From Rhizobium mayense (GTDB lineage Bacteria; Pseudomonadota; Alphaproteobacteria; Rhizobiales; Rhizobiaceae), in the NCBI RefSeq assembly GCF_030272705.1, contig NZ_JARFYM010000043.1, positions 1 through 41,759 on the forward strand: a stretch of DNA of 41,759 nucleotides. Reading direction: 5' to 3'. The notes below the pieces were generated by a model. It worked only from the letters and a program-made list of their open reading frames with translations, made no database searches and was not told the DNA's origin. The translations under genes and the position numbers were made by a program. Below, piece after piece: positions 1 through 8,390 of the stretch; positions within the stretch are counted from its first letter, which is position 1; the number at the start of each line of letters is the position of its first letter.

Positions 1-2
1 AA

Positions 3-83
3 GCCCTCGGTGAAATTGTCAGCCTCTTCTCGGTCGACGAATGCCTGAATTTCTTCAGAGCAGCCGGATATGAGGCTGAATAA
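3..83 (+). CDS. IS630-family transposase, C-terminal end (cut by window edge)
   Basis: The frame opens at the window edge and ends at TAA 81-83. The last 26 residues include the segment FSVDECLNFFRAAGYEAE, which is the usual tail of rhizobial IS630-family DDE transposases (about 340 aa when complete). The remainder lies outside the window. The gene reads into the window, and the element's inverted repeat follows directly. A second copy with nearly the same terminal repeat starts at the other end of the window in the same orientation. Confidence 0.8.
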   Translation, partial: ALGEIVSLFSVDECLNFFRAAGYEAE

Positions 84-84
84 G

Positions 85-98
85 TGCGACACGCTTTA
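85..98. repeat. IS630 right terminal inverted repeat plus TA
   Basis: TGCGACACGCTT (85-96) is followed by TA (97-98), the target dinucleotide of IS630/Tc1 elements. It is the reverse complement, with one mismatch, of GAGCGTGTCGCA at 41664-41675, which follows a TA and precedes a second IS630 gene start. This fixes the right end of the left-hand copy. Confidence 0.65.
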
Positions 99-149
99 GC
101 CAAGCGAGCGGATCGACGTTGTTCATTTTGGCCTTTTATGCCCGTCGAA

Positions 150-214
150 CTATGCCGATTAAGCAAGTTTTTGCCAACGTTTTCAGTAGCATAGCGGTGG
201 CCTAATCGGCATAG
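150..214. repeat. Palindromic site: 12-bp arms, 41-bp spacer
   Basis: CTATGCCGATTA at 150-161 is repeated as its exact reverse complement at 203-214. The 41 bases between (162-202) hold no gene. The geometry (12 bp, 41 bp, 12 bp) is identical to a second site at 38603-38667, whose sequence differs and which sits beside a tyrosine-recombinase relic. I infer a terminal or recombination site of a tyrosine-recombinase element whose genes are missing here. Confidence 0.5.
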
Positions 215-307
215 CGTAGGGTCTCTCCGTCAGGGCAATCGGGTGAATTAACGCGTGACAAGTGGTTTAGTAGCTGAATCTGTCGGGAGCATCTGACTCT
301 TTGAAGG

Positions 308-1104
308 ATGCTTTGGACGGACGATGTGGCTTGCGATGCCGGTGCGTTGTCGGAAACGGTTGTTTTTCTGAGTCATTTCAAGGATCTGCCTGATGGTCGG
401 CAGAGTGCGAAGGTAAGATATCCGCTGGATGAGGTGCTGCTGCTGTGTCTTGTGGCGGTGATCGCCGGGGCGGAAGCCATCACCGACATTGCCCGCTTTG
501 GTGACAAGAAGCTTGATCTCTTGCGCCTGTTTCGCCCCTTTCTTGCGGGCGTACCGTCTCCTGATCATCTGGGCGATATCCTTGCCAGCCTCGATGCCGA
601 ACACTTCCAGCGCTGCTTTGTGGCATGGGTAGCGTCACTGACGGGCGCGCCGGAAGGCGTCGTCGCCATAGACGGCAAGACGGTCCGCCGCTCCACGGGC
701 TCCAGGAATGCCGAGGAGACGATACACATGGTTTCCGCATTCGCCGCCCGCCAGCGTCTGGTGCTGGGGCAGGTCAAGGCGGCGGACAAGGCCAATGAGA
801 TCCTCGCTATTCCCAGGCTGCTGGACATGCTGGCCATGAGGGTGCCATCGTGACGATCGATGCCATGGGCTGCCAGCGTGCCATCGCCCAGAAGGTCCTG
901 GACAAGAAAGCTGACTACATCTTCGCCCTCAAAGGCAATCAAGGCACGTTGCGCGATGATGTCGAACTCTTTGCCGCCGAACAAAAAGCCAGCGATTTCA
1001 AAAGACATCACTGTGAGCCGTGCCAGTACAGTCGATGGCGGTCGCGGACGCATCGAGACCCGCGATATTACCGTCATCCACGACATTGACTGGCTTCAAA
1101 ACAG
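308..1104 (+). pseudogene. ISAs1-family transposase, frameshifted and 3'-truncated
   Basis: The first frame (308-853) encodes an ISAs1-type DDE transposase N-half: the FKDLPDGRQSAKVRYPLDEV start region, a GVVAIDGKTVRRS catalytic stretch and an SAFAARQRLVLGQ block. At about 838 the frame shifts, and the protein continues in the +1 frame with VTIDAMGCQRAIAQK and DYIFALKGNQG (to about 1000). A second shift follows near 1005, after which the third frame reads DITVSRASTVDGGRGRIETR up to about 1104. The normal C-terminal quarter is absent, replaced by dehydrogenase-derived sequence from about 1150. Two frameshifts plus truncation make it inactive. Confidence 0.85.
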
Positions 1105-1149
1105 CCATCAGTAGCCGGGCCTCTGATCGATAATCATGCTCTGACAAAG

Positions 1150-1562
1150 ATCTGAAGCGCATGTCGACGAGGCTGTCAAAAAAGGGGCAATGTGCGATGT
1201 GGTGGGCGCCGGATCGGTACGTCCGGAACATTTTTTGAGCCGACCGTGATCACAAATGTCGTCAGCTCAATGCGCATCGCCCAGGAAGAGACTTTCGGTC
1301 CTCTGGCGCCAATCATCCGTTTCGAAGACCCGGAGCAGGCCGTGCGGGATGCCAATGATACGATCTACGGCCTCCGCCTAGTGCTTCGAACCTCAAGCGG
1401 GTCTGGCGCGTGGCCGAGGCGCTGGAGTACGGTATGGTCGGCATCAACACTGGTCGCATGTCATCGGAGGCGGCCCCTTCGGCGGCATCAAGCAGTCCGG
1501 CATTGGAACGCGAGGGCTCTCGGCATGGCCTTGAGGACTATCTTGAAATGAAGTACCTTTAA
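1150..1562 (+). pseudogene. 3' fragment of a GabD-like semialdehyde dehydrogenase gene
   Basis: This stretch is a diverged copy of the last third of the intact gene at 32649-34118, aligning from about 33688 to its end. It retains FFEPTVITNVVSSMRIAQEE-type sequence and the EDPEQAVRDANDTIYGL stretch, and ends with LEMKYL and TAA at 1560-1562. A deletion near 1378 (against the intact copy's AAYFYASNLKR) breaks the frame, and more small indels follow (for example about 1472 and 1507). The start, cofactor-binding region and catalytic cysteine region are absent. It abuts the truncated ISAs1 transposase, so the break point is probably transposon-associated. Confidence 0.85.
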
Positions 1563-1654
1563 CTTGTTCGGCGGCAGCCAAGTCGCTTGGGAGGCGAATT
1601 CAAAGCCCAAGCCACGGATCGCACAAGCGAAGCCCTTGTCCTACGTGTAGCTGG

Positions 1655-3100
1655 TCAGATACCTATCGCTTCGTAGGCATCGGCGATCTGTCGGATCGAC
1701 GCGACATACGCGGCGGTTCGGTAATCACCGAGTTCCGGTTGCTGCTCCATCAGGTCGGCGATGCGTGTCCAGGTGCTGCGCATGACGTCCTCCAGTCCAG
1801 ACCGAACGAGGTCGATTTCCGCCCCGCCTTGGAGGAATTCTTCGCGCATATCCGCCGGAAAATCCTTGCCCGTCATGCGTTCAAGTGCCGCGGCAATCGT
1901 CTGGTTGCGCCGCTCACGCCGGCGCCGCTCCATTAGGCCGAAGGGAATGTGCGTTAGGTTCTTCACCCATTCGAAGTAGCTGACGACCACGCCGCCGGCA
2001 TTGACGTAGAGATCGGGAAGGATGGTGATCCCACGGGTGCGGAGAACCTTGTCTGCCTCGAAGGTCACCGGGCCGTTGGCAGCCTCGACGACGAGGGCTG
2101 CCTTGATGCAATCTGCGTTCCCCGCATGGATGGCATTTTCCATCGCCGCTGGAACGAGAACGTCGCATGGCTGCTCGATGCCCGTCATATTGCCGGGGAA
2201 CGATGTGGTACCTTCAAAGCCAAGGATGCTGCCCGTTTTGATCTGATGCTGCTTCAGCGCCTCGATCGCCAGGCCGTCGGCGTTGGCGACATACCCATCA
2301 CGTTCTGCAACGATCGTCACTCGGGCGCCATCCTCTTCCGAGAGGAATTTTGCCGCATGGTAACCCACGTTGCCAAACCCCTGAACGATGACCGCAGCAC
2401 CCTTCAGATCACGCTTGCCGTTCAATCCGGCGGTACGAGGATCGCGGAGATAGCTCTGGATGGCGAATTGCACGCCCCTACCCGTTGCTTCCGTCCGACC
2501 GGCAATCCCGCCCTTCGACAGCGGCTTTCCAGTCACACAGGCGCGCGCATTGATCACATCGGTCAGATTGGCGCGGCGGAACTCATCCATCATCCAGGCC
2601 ATTTCCCGCTCGCCCGTGCCGATGTCGGGAGCCGGGACGTTGACGCCGGGGCCGATCAGGCCACGTTTGTTGAGTTCCTGGGTGAAGCGGCGTGTGATGC
2701 GCTCGAGCTCCTGCGGCGTCCATTCGCGCGGGTCAATCTTCAGCGCGCCCTTCGAGCCGCCGAATGGAACATCGACCAGCGAGCATTTGAGCGTCATCAG
2801 TGCGGCCAGCGCTTCGACCTCCTCCGCATCGGCATTTGATGAATAGCGTATACCGCCCTTCACCGGCTCGCAGTGCTCGCTGTGGACCGATCGCCAGCCG
2901 ATGAAACTGTACATGCGGCCGCGCAGGCGAACACCGAAACGAACAGTGTAAGTCGAGTTGCACTGCATGATCCGTTCCGACAGCCCTTCCGGCAAATCAA
3001 GGAACGCCATCGCATGGCGGAAGTTCTGGTCAACGCCATCCAGAAAGCCTGCGGAGCTCGTTTCTCCGAGGTGTACTTCGCGTTGAGGTATTGCGTTCAC
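1655..3100 (-). CDS. gdhA: Glu/Leu/Phe/Val-type glutamate dehydrogenase
   Basis: A 481-aa cytosolic dehydrogenase that interconverts glutamate with 2-oxoglutarate and ammonia using NAD(P). The N-terminal dimerisation/catalytic domain (about 1-190) has the substrate-pocket sequence PVKGGIRYS (80-88), K105 and the catalytic-lysine motif VPFGGSKGA (K117), then VPAPDIGT with D159. The Rossmann domain starts with VQGFGNVG (239-246). A C-terminal stretch including NAGGVVVSYFEW completes the fold. Length is normal for the rhizobial form and I see no lesion. It is the last gene of a minus-strand run after the decaying scoA-scoB-acetyltransferase-UPF0262 genes, with about 40 nt to the UPF0262 gene. 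Cofactor preference cannot be read with confidence. In this island it could recycle nitrogen released by transamination. Confidence 0.9.
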   Translation of the reverse strand: MNAIPQREVHLGETSSAGFLDGVDQNFRHAMAFLDLPEGLSERIMQCNSTYTVRFGVRLRGRMYSFIGWRSVHSEHCEPVKGGIRYSSNADAEEVEALAALMTLKCSLVDVPFGGSKGALKIDPREWTPQELERITRRFTQELNKRGLIGPGVNVPAPDIGTGEREMAWMMDEFRRANLTDVINARACVTGKPLSKGGIAGRTEATGRGVQFAIQSYLRDPRTAGLNGKRDLKGAAVIVQGFGNVGYHAAKFLSEEDGARVTIVAERDGYVANADGLAIEALKQHQIKTGSILGFEGTTSFPGNMTGIEQPCDVLVPAAMENAIHAGNADCIKAALVVEAANGPVTFEADKVLRTRGITILPDLYVNAGGVVVSYFEWVKNLTHIPFGLMERRRRERRNQTIAAALERMTGKDFPADMREEFLQGGAEIDLVRSGLEDVMRSTWTRIADLMEQQPELGDYRTAAYVASIRQIADAYEAIGI

Positions 3101-3137
3101 TTGGGGTTCCTCCTTGTTCGGGCAGTTGGGGCCACAG

Positions 3138-3638
3138 CTATCTCAGCTCAGCAGAACTCGATGGTCGGCATTGCGCACGAGTAGGGCGTAAATCACCGTG
3201 AACAGCCAGCGCGCGGTGTTGTTGTCGATAGTCACTCGTTGCCAACCGGCTTCTCAGCAGTTCGGCAGCCTCGTTGTCGACGCCACGCAGACCCATATCG
3301 ATAGCCTCAAGCCGATCAGGTCCAGGGTGGTGGATCGCGTCGTAGTAGCTCTCGCAGATGCGAGCGTAGTCTTTGAGCAACCGGCGGAAGGGCGTCAGCG
3401 ATAGGTAGTGACTGGCGACATGCTCGCCCTGATCATCAGCGACATGCAACGCCAGGCGCCCATCGACGGCTTCGATCCTGAGACGATAGGGGCCGCCGTC
3501 GTGACCGACCGGAATGAATGTATTGGATTCCAAGAGGTCGATGACCGCGAGCGCTTGCTCCCGCTCGATTCTCGCGTCCCGGCCACCGAATGACCGGTCG
3601 AGCGATACGTCGCAGAGACGATACTCGGCAGAGGTCAT
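3138..3638 (-). CDS. UPF0262 family protein, frameshifted C-terminus
   Basis: A member of UPF0262, a small alphaproteobacterial family without an assigned reaction. Diagnostic stretches are YRLCDVSLDRS at the start, GHDGGPYRLRIE (about 44-55), HYLSLTPFRRLLKDY (about 77-91) and EAIDMGLRGVDNE. After about residue 135 the open frame turns to arginine-rich nonsense, while the neighbouring frame encodes the expected family ending, NTARWLFTVIYALL, and stops at 3143. A one-base frameshift near 3230 has therefore replaced the last 30 or so residues. The ATG overlaps the stop of the acetyltransferase gene (ATGA), so the two were translationally coupled. Probably non-functional or altered. Confidence 0.75.
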   Translation of the reverse strand: MTSAEYRLCDVSLDRSFGGRDARIEREQALAVIDLLESNTFIPVGHDGGPYRLRIEAVDGRLALHVADDQGEHVASHYLSLTPFRRLLKDYARICESYYDAIHHPGPDRLEAIDMGLRGVDNEAAELLRSRLATSDYRQQHRALAVHGDLRPTRAQCRPSSSAELR

Positions 3639-4815
3639 GGCCTTGCCCTCTCAGATGCTTCCACGCACATGGCGACACGCATGCCGCCGCCGATGCAGAG
3701 CGTGGCCAATCCTTTCTTGGCGCCGCGGCGCTTCATTTCGAAGAGCAGCGTGTTGAGCACGCGGGCATCGGAGGCGCCGATCGGACGACCGATGGCGATC
3801 GCGCCGCCATTGATGTTGACGATCGACGGATCCCAGCCGAGGTCCTTGTTGACCGCACAGGCCTGGGCGGCAAAAGCCTCGTTGGCCTCGACGAGTTCGA
3901 CGTCGCCGATCGCCCAGCCGGCTTTCGCCAGCGCCTTGCGCGAGGCCGGGATCGGGCCGGTACCCATGAGCTGCGGATCGACGCCGGCCGTTGCCCAGGA
4001 GACGATGCGGGCAAGCGGCTGGACGCCGCGCTTGGAAGCCTGCGCCTCGTTCATCAGCAGGATCGCGGCGGCGCCGTCATTGAGACCGGAGGCGTTACCG
4101 GCAGTGACGGTGCCTTCCTTGTCGAAGGCCGGGCGCAGCTTCGTCATCTGGTCGAGCGTTGCGCCATGGCGGACATATTCGTCCTGGTCGACGGTGACGT
4201 CGCCATGGCGGGTCTTGACGATAAAGGGAATGATTTCATCGGCGAAGCGCCCGGCCTTCTGTGCCGCTTCTGCCTTATTCTGCGAGGCGAGTGCGAAGGT
4301 GTCCTGCTCCCCGCGGCTGAGCTGCCACTGGCGGGCGACGTTCTCGGCCGTGATGCCCATGTGATAGCCATAGAAGGCGTCGGTCAGGCCGTCCTTGATC
4401 ATCGTGTCGATCCGCCCATCTTCACGCCGCCGCGAAGATGCGAGCAGTGCGGCGCAATCGACATCGACTCCATGCCGCCGGCAACGATGATATCCGCATC
4501 ACCGGCGGCAATCTGCTGCATGCCGAGCGCGACGGCACGGAGACCCGAACCGCAGAGCTCGTTCATGCCCCAGGCGGTCTTTTCCTGCGGAACGCCGGCC
4601 TTCATCGCCCGCGCCGGGTTCTGGCCCTCGCCGGCCTGCAGCACCTGGCCGAGGATCACCTCGTCGACCTCGCCCGCTTCGAGGCCTGCGCGCTCGAGCA
4701 CGCCCTTGATGACGGCGGCGCCGAGCTCGTGCGCCGGCGTATTGCCGAACGCGCCGTTGAACGATCCGACCGCGGTGCGGGCGGCGCTGGCGATGACAAT
4801 CGATGGGGTGCTCAT
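3635..4815 (-). pseudogene. phbA: Acetyl-CoA acetyltransferase (thiolase), frameshifted, catalytic His lost
   Basis: This encoded a biosynthetic-type thiolase (about 393 aa) joining or splitting acetoacetyl-CoA. The ATG at 4815 follows a GAGGGGA ribosome site. The first frame runs from MSTPSIVIASAARTAVG through the nucleophile region NELCGSGLRAV to RGGVKMG, then breaks near 4405 where a short deletion has removed most of the usual DFKM segment. The second frame resumes at IDTMIKDGLTDAFYGYHMG and runs to the end. The active-site box GHPIGASGARV reads GRPIGASDARV, so the catalytic histidine is arginine (CAT to CGT by one transition) and a conserved glycine is aspartate. The C-terminal cysteine box remains as CIGGGMRVAMC. 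Two independent kinds of lesion indicate a long-dead gene. Confidence 0.88.
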
Positions 4816-4885
4816 GGTGGTCCCCTCTATGGTCTTGCGAAGCCGGCAACGGCCGGCTCCGGCGTCTCGACAAAAGGCTGCAGGC

Positions 4886-5417
4886 CTAGTTGACAATGGT
4901 TGCTTCGGTGGCGCTGCGGATCTCACCGTCGGTGACACCCTCGGCAAGCTCGGCCAGCTTCAGTCCGCCATCGACGACGTCGAGCACACCAAGATTGGTG
5001 ATGATCCGATCGACGACGGGTGCAGGCCTTCAGCATCTTGGATTCGCCGGCTTTGTTGATGTGATCCATGACGACCACCACCCGTTTGACGCCGGCAACG
5101 AGATCCCTCGCGCCGCCCATGCCCTTGACGAGCTTGCCGCGGATCATCGCGAAGCTCTGCGCCGAGTCGAAGAAGGCCGAATGGGGCAGTGCCGTCACCG
5201 TCTGCTTGCTGGCATTGATGAGGTCGGCATCGATCTCACCTTCGGTCGGAAAGGGACCGATGCCAAGCAGGCCGTTCTCCGACTGCAGCGTCACATGGAC
5301 GCCGTCCGGGATATAGTTGGCGACCAGCGTTGGAATGCCAATGCCGAGATTGACGTAGGTGCCATCTTCGAGTTCGCGGGCAGCGCGGGCCGCCATCTGG
5401 TTTCTGTCCCAGGCCAT
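4886..5417 (-). pseudogene. scoB: 3-oxoacid CoA-transferase subunit B, internal deletion/frameshift
   Basis: Beta subunit of a succinyl-CoA:3-ketoacid CoA-transferase, which activates acetoacetate. MAWDRNQMAARAARELEDG, the GIGIPTLVANYIP loop, and the active-site glutamate region SENGLLGIGPFP are intact. Near 5020 the frame breaks after MLKACT: about 20 bases (the usual PLTG-V segment) are missing. The continuation is in another frame, from VDRIITNLGVLDVVDGGLKL to the normal family end EATIVN and TAG at 4886-4888. It starts 18 nt after the scoA stop. One small deletion in a short surface segment distinguishes it from a working gene. Confidence 0.85.
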
Positions 5418-5435
5418 GTCTTTTCCCCCTGCTCT

Positions 5436-6133
5436 TCAAGCCGCCGCGCGCGCGGTGCGCTGCTCGATGCGATTCTCGTGCTGGCTCTGGATCAGGCGAT
5501 GCACGTAGATGCCCGGCACGTGGATGTGGTCGGGATCGAGGCTGCCGATCGGCACGATCTCCTCGACTTCGGCGACGCAGATCTTGTCGCCGTGGCGGCC
5601 GGCGAATTGAAATTGCGGGCCGTCTTGCGGAAGACGAGATTGCCCGACGTGTCGGCCTTCCAGGCCTTGACGATCGACAGATCGGCGACGATCCCGGTCT
5701 CGAGCACGTAGGCCTCGCCGTTGAATGTCTTCGTCTCCTTGCCCTCAGCAACAACCGTACCGACGTCTGTCTTTGTATAGAAACCGGCAATGCCGGCGCC
5801 GCCGGCGCGCATACGCTCGGCGAGCGTCCCCTGCGGATTGAACGCCAGGTCGAGTTCACCGCTCAGGTATTGCCGCATGAACTCCGCGTTCTCTCCGACA
5901 TAGGACGAGATCATCTTCTTGATTTGCTTCGTCTTCAGCAGCACACCGAAGCCAAAGTCGTCGACACCGCAATTGTTCGAGGCGATTGTCAGGTCTTTGG
6001 TGCCAACCTTACGGATCGCGTCGATCAGCAGTTCCGGAATGCCGCAAAGGCCGAAACCGCCCGCTGCAATGAACGTTCCGTCGAACAGCACGCCTTCTAA
6101 TGCATTAGATGCGCCGGCAAAAGTCTTATCCAA
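5436..6133 (-). pseudogene. scoA: 3-oxoacid CoA-transferase subunit A, frameshifted C-terminus
   Basis: Alpha subunit partner of scoB. The N-terminal 190 residues are normal for the family: FIAAGGFGLCGIPELLIDAI (CoA-transferase 1 glycine loop), NNCGVDDFGFG, and AFNPQGTLAERMRAGGAG. Near 5615, after FRKTARNF, the frame shifts. The true ending lies in the neighbouring frame as GDKICVAEVEEIVPIGSLDP, then VPGIYVHRL, and stops at 5436-5438. It is the first gene of the scoA-scoB-thiolase-UPF0262 run. No clean promoter is evident; the sequence upstream (6134-6490) is itself degenerate. Three consecutive genes of one pathway each carry a frame break, so the whole operon is a relic. Confidence 0.85.
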
Positions 6134-6261
6134 CTATCCTCCACCTTACGGGCCGCGCCGGTCGACCCGACTCCTCTGTCCATCCATGTTGCGGTGTGAG
6201 GCGTCTCAGTCTACCGCGACGGAACTCGCAGCTCTCGCCGGTGCATCCACTCGCTTGCGGC

Positions 6262-6489
6262 GGTGACACATGTGAGCGCGCATGAAGATGCCGCCGTGGC
6301 CGAGCGAAGATGAATGTGTTCCTCTCCAGCAGGTTGATGACCGCGTCGGCCGATGAATTTAGATCCTCAGAGCGCACCCACTCACATGGCGCTACCGCCC
6401 CAGAGCGTTGCAAGCTCTTCCGATTCGCCGCGGCGTTTTATTTCGAGCAGCAGCGAGTTGAGCAAGTAGGCGTCTAAGGCGCCGGCCGA
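6262..6489 (-). pseudogene. Degenerate second thiolase end plus UPF0262 fragment
   Basis: Reading the minus strand, 6489-6388 encodes LDAYLLNSLLLEIKRRG and ELATLWGGS, homologous to the thiolase end (LNTLLFEMKRRG, LATLCIGGG) at about 3665-3770. It is followed, in the same order as in the main operon, by AVINLLERNTFI (about 6350-6310), homologous to AVIDLLESNTFI of the UPF0262 protein. Frames break repeatedly. The divergence from the main copies is large, so this is an older or separately acquired copy of the same gene pair, not a fresh duplication. It overlaps the 3' end of the decarboxylase gene region. Confidence 0.7.
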
Positions 6490-7755
6490 TTACCGAGTTC
6501 CATAGGAGCCGATAAGGGAGCGATCGAAACGATTTTCTCCCGTCTTAAGCTGCGAGACAACATCCCGGAGGTCATTTAGATAGACGTCCGAAACTTCTCC
6601 GAAAGCGAGACTGAGAATACCCAAATTGATTGCCGGCGGATTTAAGGATGGCGCCACAGTGTACCAGCCCTTTGCAGCCAAACCTGCCGCGATATCGCCT
6701 ACGTCCAGCGTTTTAGAACCATAGCTCATTACGGTAAGCTCAGGCTCACCATACACAAATAGGTCCTCTATTGCCGGAATTTCCCGCAGCAGCTGTTCAC
6801 GTATCTGCCAGATCTGTTCGGCGATCTTTCGATAACCTTCATTGCCGAGGAAACGCATGACCGCCCAAGCAGCAGCAATGTTAGCACCAGAGCGCGTGCC
6901 GGCGAATGTTGACGTTACATACCGCCCACGCGACCAGTTATTGAAGTCAAACACTTGAAACTTCTGGAAGCCGGCATCCGCAAACGCAACAATCGAAGCC
7001 CCTTTTGGCGCGAAGCCATATTTGTGCAGGTCCGCTGAAATGGACTTCACACCCATTACGCGAAAATCCCAAGCGGGAATGGGATGCCCATTCTGCTCTG
7101 CAAAAGGAGACAAAAAGCCTCCAACGCACGCGTCCGTGTGAAACCAAATATTTCGAGACTCGGCTATAGCGGCGAGCTCCTCAATTTGGTCAAAGACACC
7201 CATTGTAAACTGAGGAGCTGAACCAGCGATCATAATCGTTTGATCATCCAGAGCTCCTTCAAGCGCATCGATGTCAGTCTTAAAGTCCGCCCGCGGCGCA
7301 ATCCTTACAACTTCCAGCTCTAGATACTTCGCCGCCTTGTCGAAGGCCGGATGCGCGGTGTGGGAAATCACCACCCTCGGATTGAGGACATTGGGACGGT
7401 TGGCTTTTGCCCACTCACGTGCAGTCTTCATCGCGATGAAGATGCTCTCAGTGCCCCCCGACGTGATGCTTGCCGCACCGCCCTTTGCTCGAAAAAGTGA
7501 AAGGGCCCACTCGACAACCTCCGACTCAAATTTCTTAATCGACGGAAACGCGCCAAGGCCCAAGGCATTTGTTGCTTGGAATTTCTGAAAGGCGACTTTG
7601 CCCACCCGATCTACGTCGTCGTTGGCAAAATGGACGTAAAAACCGGGTAGACGCCCGCCCCGCCAATCCACGTCACCTTCCTTCGCGCAATCCATCGCCT
7701 GCCAAATCGCTGCTTCATCCAAGCCTTTTTCCGGGAAGGGTATGTGCGTTGTCAT
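6490..7755 (-). CDS. PLP-dependent decarboxylase / sphingosine-phosphate-lyase-like lyase
   Basis: A 421-aa fold-type I PLP enzyme of the group II decarboxylase/sphinganine-1-phosphate lyase superfamily. The phosphate-binding loop is SGGTES (99-104), the ring-stacking and pyridine-binding residues are H206 and D208 in WFHTDAC, and the Schiff-base lysine is K245 in SADLHKYGF. The open frame is intact, and AGGAG precedes the ATG at 7755. It has its own promoter (7783-7810) with an operator-like sequence in the spacer, resembling the motif shared by the main catabolic promoters. Family members decarboxylate amino acids or split phospho-amino-alcohols, and the substrate cannot be read here. The low-complexity relic downstream suggests it was inserted next to the dead sco operon. 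The name (lyase or decarboxylase) is family level only. Confidence 0.85.
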   Translation of the reverse strand: MTTHIPFPEKGLDEAAIWQAMDCAKEGDVDWRGGRLPGFYVHFANDDVDRVGKVAFQKFQATNALGLGAFPSIKKFESEVVEWALSLFRAKGGAASITSGGTESIFIAMKTAREWAKANRPNVLNPRVVISHTAHPAFDKAAKYLELEVVRIAPRADFKTDIDALEGALDDQTIMIAGSAPQFTMGVFDQIEELAAIAESRNIWFHTDACVGGFLSPFAEQNGHPIPAWDFRVMGVKSISADLHKYGFAPKGASIVAFADAGFQKFQVFDFNNWSRGRYVTSTFAGTRSGANIAAAWAVMRFLGNEGYRKIAEQIWQIREQLLREIPAIEDLFVYGEPELTVMSYGSKTLDVGDIAAGLAAKGWYTVAPSLNPPAINLGILSLAFGEVSDVYLNDLRDVVSQLKTGENRFDRSLIGSYGTR

Positions 7756-7782
7756 CTGGCTAAACTCCTATTGTGATTTACG

Positions 7783-7810
7783 ATATTACACAATGATATT
7801 TCATTTTCAA
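7783..7810 (-). promoter_or_regulatory. Candidate promoter of the decarboxylase gene with operator-like core
   Basis: On the minus strand TTGAAA (7810-7805), 16 nt, then TAATAT (7788-7783), about 28 nt before the ATG at 7755. The spacer contains TGATATTTCAT (plus strand 7794-7804), which matches 9 of 11 bases of the shared operator TGATATACCAT found at 24661-24671. The surroundings are AT-rich (about 7756-7860). Confidence 0.45.
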
Positions 7811-8050
7811 CCACCAAATATAACAAAAACTTGACCACAGATGCTGGCATGATCTTCGTGCTATAGCGATAGTCCCTTACGCAGGCGTTCCTCGCCGTGG
7901 CTTCACATTTTCGAGCAACACAGCTTCGAGCAACAGTTCGATCTGAGGTGAGGCCGATGATATTTTGAAAAGGCACAACTGCTATAACAAATTAGAGAAG
8001 ATAAACATGCGCATGGATTGTTTGCGCAATCGGGCGTCATCTGTTTGTTA
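7811..8050. other. Intergenic stretch without a recognisable gene
   Basis: I see no convincing coding frame between the decarboxylase promoter and the IS630 remnant. Cysteine-rich reading frames across it are shadows. A TA followed by GAGCAGATCC at 8049-8060 could be the left end of the IS630 relic that follows. Confidence 0.4.
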
Positions 8051-8125
8051 GAGCAGATCCCTTGATCGATGAAATCGAGGGTGACGGCAAGAGCCGAACC
8101 TCTACATTCAAAGCGAAGAGGGCCT

Positions 8126-8310
8126 ATGATGCCACAATCGCTAAGCGATGGCCTTCGAAGACGAGTACTGACGGCGTCTTCGGCGGCCATGTTAGCTCGG
8201 CAGGCGGCAGCCCGGTTTGGAGTTGGGATTTCGACGGCAATCCGTTGGATCGCAAGAGCGAAAAACGGCGACCCCACACATTCAATGGGCAAACCTCGCC
8301 GCTCCCCGAA
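8126..8310 (+). pseudogene. IS630-family transposase, N-terminal fragment
   Basis: MMPQSLSDGLRRRVLTASSA, followed by ARQAAARFGVGISTAIRWI, is the helix-turn-helix N-terminus of an IS630-family transposase (orfA type). The similarity ends near GKPRRSP, about 15 nt before the IS66 terminal repeat at 8324. The rest of the gene is not found on the far side of the IS66 element (after 11455). It differs from the IS630 copies at the window edges. Truncated and inactive. Confidence 0.7.
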
Positions 8311-8390
8311 CGGCTCCTTTCCGGTCAACGGTGAGCGCGACGAACAACCCACGGCTTTTAGCATTGACGGAATCGCAACAGCGCTTTCAG

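Noticed and set aside
2126..2839. 237-aa plus-strand frame inside the glutamate dehydrogenase gene
   Set aside because: Antisense shadow; the minus-strand gene is intact and recognisable.
3590..5059. 489-aa plus-strand open frame opposite the thiolase and scoB genes
   Set aside because: It is antisense to clear thiolase/CoA-transferase homology, its protein resembles no family, and it is open only because of GC-rich codon bias.
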